Source: Paraburkholderia azotifigens (GTDB lineage: Bacteria > Pseudomonadota > Gammaproteobacteria > Burkholderiales > Burkholderiaceae). From it: a stretch of DNA of 64,000 bases. The position numbers and the translations under genes are program-made. The first letter of the stretch is position 1; every line of letters starts with the position of its first letter. Positions 61,801 through 64,000 of the stretch are shown here, one piece after another. Below the pieces are notes generated by a model. The model saw nothing but the letters and a program-made list of their open reading frames with translations, did no database searches and was not told where the DNA came from. The stretch lies in assembly GCF_007995085.1 (NCBI RefSeq), contig NZ_VOQS01000003.1, forward strand, positions 1,860,001 through 1,924,000, written 5' to 3'.

Positions 61801-63168
61801 TCAGCTCCGGCATGAGCGGCTGGAGATTTGCCGGTAGAGACCGCGCACGTGCGAGATGAACGCGTCGGTTGTCTGTGCGCCAGGCAGCGTCATCCATTGC
61901 GCGCGGCGAAAGCGATCGGGGACGGTGCCGCCGTAGGCCGGCGTATCGTCGATCACCACGGGCACCAGAAAGGGCTCGTCGGGCGCCATGCCCGCAGCGC
62001 GGTCGTCGGCGGCCATCCATTCGCGCCAGAAGAAATCCCGCCTCCGCGCAGGGTCTTGCGTCGCGCGGGAAATCACGGGAATGAACAGGCTGCTGGCTTC
62101 GAGGCCGCGGCGGATCTGACGCTCCCAGTCGTCGCCGCCCTGCAGTTGACTGCGGTCGAACCAGACATCGATACCGGCCGCATCGAGCGCTTGCGCGATG
62201 CCATGCACGGCGGCGGCGTCCTGACTGGAGTAGCTGATGAACACCGCGCCGTCGACGGCGCGCTGCACGGCGGGCGCTGAGGCTGCGCTGGCAACGCCTG
62301 CGGGGTGGCGCTGTTCCCAGCGGCTGCGCAACTCCGCGCAGAAAACCGTCGGGTCGAGCGCGACCACGCGGGTGGCCGGGCTGAAGTCGGCGAGAAAGGC
62401 TTTCAGGCCGGGATCGCGATCGGCCTGCGGATCGACCAGGTATTCGACGGTTTCGCGCCGCGCCGAGAGCCGCTCGTTCTTTGCCGCTCGCAGAAAGAAG
62501 CGCGCGAGCCAATCCGGCAGACGGCAGCCCAGCAACAGCAGATGATCGTCGCGTAACGCATCGAACAACAGCTTCGGCCGACGCGCGTCGTCCTGCAAGG
62601 CGTGGAGGAATTCGAGGCGGTCTTCATCGCAGATGACCCACTCCGGCGCCGACGATTGGCGGCCGAGCAGGTGGAACACGGTTGGCGCGTTCAGACGATC
62701 GCGCGGGCCGGGCAGATCGTCCGCGCGGTTCGGCGAGAACGTCACGACGGAAGTGCGCGCTTCGCCGCCGTGCCGGATGACGTCGATGGCGCGCGTCAGC
62801 AAGCCATCGAACGAAAGGGTGACGAACAGGTCGAGCCGGCGCACCGCGGCGAGGTCCAGCAGCGCTTGCGGCGGCTCGATCGCGAGGTCTCTGACGACCT
62901 GCGAGGTGCGAACGTAGAGGTCTTCCTTGCGCGCACGCGGCTGAAGCAGGTAGCGGCTGACGACATCGTCCAGCCGCGGCGGACCGTCGATCTCACTCAA
63001 GCCGATACGCAGCCGTTCAGCGAGGCGAGTGGCGACAAGCGCATCGAATCCGAAGATCTGCCCGTCCTGACTGACGGGCAGCAACCCGTTGTCGGTGACT
63101 GCGACGACCCGCCCTTCGTCGATATAGTCGAGAAGGTCGCTCCAGAAGAATTCGTCGAGCTCTTCCAT
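61801..63168 (-). CDS. SIR2-like and TIR domain protein, probable immunity effector
   Basis: A 455-residue protein. The start at 63168 follows GGAGGGAATCTC. Residues about 15-285 look like a SIR2_2 domain: VVAVTDNGLLPVSQDG, LFVTLSFDGLLTRAI, TVFHLLGRQSSAPEWVICDE and LLFDALRDDHLLLLGCRLPD. Residues about 305-450 are a TIR domain: AVFISYSSQDAAAVHGIAQA, IDVWFDRSQLQGGDDWERQI, SSLFIPVISRATQ and RDFFWREWMAA with the likely catalytic Glu. Both domain types can degrade NAD+. Paired with the STAND NTPase it probably forms an infection-triggered NAD-depleting system; which domain is active is not known. Confidence 0.88.
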   Translation of the reverse strand: MEELDEFFWSDLLDYIDEGRVVAVTDNGLLPVSQDGQIFGFDALVATRLAERLRIGLSEIDGPPRLDDVVSRYLLQPRARKEDLYVRTSQVVRDLAIEPPQALLDLAAVRRLDLFVTLSFDGLLTRAIDVIRHGGEARTSVVTFSPNRADDLPGPRDRLNAPTVFHLLGRQSSAPEWVICDEDRLEFLHALQDDARRPKLLFDALRDDHLLLLGCRLPDWLARFFLRAAKNERLSARRETVEYLVDPQADRDPGLKAFLADFSPATRVVALDPTVFCAELRSRWEQRHPAGVASAASAPAVQRAVDGAVFISYSSQDAAAVHGIAQALDAAGIDVWFDRSQLQGGDDWERQIRRGLEASSLFIPVISRATQDPARRRDFFWREWMAADDRAAGMAPDEPFLVPVVIDDTPAYGGTVPDRFRRAQWMTLPGAQTTDAFISHVRGLYRQISSRSCRS

Positions 63169-63854
63169 GAGATTCCCTCCGGGGAAGTGCAACCGCCAAG
63201 CGCCGCTCTCTGGACTGTTTGAAAAACGATTGAAGAAGGCCTTTTGTAAAAAGCCAGAAGACTTCGGACTCGCGAGGTCATGCTTCGGAATACGCGCCGG
63301 GGTTGTTCCTTTTCGGGTCGAACGTAGGAGGCGAAGCATATGCTTCGCGCAAACCTCGAATCACAATGGTTTGGCGGCGGCCAGTTTATCCGTGGTGCGA
63401 CCAGGTTGAAGATCGTTCATTGCGGTCATGATTCATCGATGACGCCGCTTGACACATTGTTGAGGGCCTATGACGACATGCCTAACGTTGTGAAGCAAAC
63501 GACGTAACCTGGGTCCGACTTAAAAAAGACGATCTTGTAGTCGGGAGATGGTGAGCGGGAATGGCCGCCTGGTGCGATTTCCGACGAGCAGAGGAAGTTA
63601 CCGATACGAGGCGCCTGGAATGATACGTTGCTAGTCCAGCGTATCGAGGAAGGATGGTTGCCGGAAAGGGATCATCCGCGTTGAGCGGCGTGACGCTACA
63701 TATATCCCTCCTTCGAAAGCAATTCGACAGCTTCATCCCGTCAGCCGTCTGAAGAACACCTTCCCACTCATCGGCCAGAGTCAATCTCACGTCTTTTACG
63801 GCCAGGCGCGCCACGCGCAGAAAGCCGGGCCCCTAAGATGTGGTACTGATTGCG
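63169..63854. other. Intergenic region at the edge of the immunity module
   Basis: About 690 bases with no supported gene. A minus-strand frame 63482-63814 exists but shows no family signal or ribosome site. The promoter of the SIR2/TIR gene should lie in the first 200 bases. The sequence is less GC-rich than the rest of the window, which fits acquired DNA. Confidence 0.4.
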
Positions 63855-63911
63855 CTGAAAGGCTGTTCTCAGCGTAAGCACGCTGTCACCGACACTGACG
63901 GGGTGCCGCTT
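63855..63911 (+). pseudogene. Possible remnant of an IS5-type transposase
   Basis: One plus-strand frame reads LKGCSQRKHAVTDTDGVPL, which resembles the KG.KRH.VTD..G.PL motif of DDE transposases of the IS5 group. The matching sequence does not continue convincingly after it. If real, it is a degraded insertion element beside the immunity genes. Confidence 0.35.
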
Positions 63912-64000
63912 ACCACAACAGATCAGAACAGAACAAAAACCTGCCGCCCAAGGTCATTGCCTCCCTGTTCTCATCGGCTATTGGACGGACCATGTATGCG

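Noticed and set aside
63482..63814. 110-residue minus-strand gene near the right edge
   Set aside because: No ribosome site, no family similarity and a composition not unlike noncoding frames.

Overview
The window is GC-rich DNA that reads like a chromosome or large replicon of a Burkholderiales bacterium, most likely Paraburkholderia or a close relative. This is inferred from codon use, an AcnB-type aconitase, a DUF4148 protein, a Burkholderia-type trimeric porin, GcvA-like LysR regulators and many small Burkholderia-style hypotheticals. No rRNA, tRNA, CRISPR array or replication origin could be recognised by eye.

Layout. (1) 1-3800: a COG4705 membrane protein, a DUF4148 protein, an intact bacterioferritin, and gene remnants: two C-terminal stubs of TonB-dependent receptors on opposite strands and an internally deleted secreted protein. 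(2) 3824-8029: a divergent second-type cysteinyl-tRNA synthetase, then aconitase B. (3) 8402-25242: a large catabolic region. It holds an orphan branched-chain-type binding protein, a FadR-type GntR regulator, and a six-gene minus-strand operon (hydantoinase/oxoprolinase A and B, a uronate-dehydrogenase-like reductase, a FOXRED1-like FAD oxidoreductase, two SDRs). Divergent to it is a plus-strand run of etfBA, a class II aldolase, an AraC-like protein, an amino acid permease and an MmgE/PrpD protein. A repeated TGACATAT motif lies in front of the binding protein, the GntR gene and the divergent promoter region, suggesting one regulon. The substrate is unknown.

(4) 25273-39931: housekeeping and accessory genes. 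These include a TPR glycosyltransferase-like protein, a YncE-like beta-propeller with a DUF305 protein, two LysR regulators, a methyltransferase, a RAYT-like protein that has lost its HUH motif, a GFA-domain protein, an EamA transporter, a GDSL lipoprotein, a DUF4239 membrane protein and a Nudix hydrolase. (5) 39919-55053: a complete sulfoquinovose-degrading sulfo-Entner-Doudoroff cluster. It contains a LacI regulator, lactonase, sulfolactaldehyde dehydrogenase, SSS symporter, YihQ-type sulfoquinovosidase, TauE-type exporter, IlvD/Edd dehydratase, HpcH/HpaI aldolase, mutarotase, SDR dehydrogenase, porin and a Gfo/Idh/MocA oxidoreductase. It carries perfect palindromic operators in front of two transcripts and ends at a strong hairpin. 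Read together, the genes would take in the plant sulfolipid headgroup, cleave and oxidise it, split it to pyruvate plus sulfolactaldehyde, and export sulfolactate.

(6) 55088-57913: an SDR with a divergent AraC regulator and a two-domain VOC protein. (7) 57948-64000: a two-gene SIR2-like/TIR plus STAND-NTPase/WD40 module, a probable immunity (anti-phage) system, next to a weak transposase remnant at the window edge.

The assignments rest on sequence reading alone. The sulfoquinovose cluster is the strongest functional inference, the immunity module the next, and the hydantoinase/ETF region the most open.
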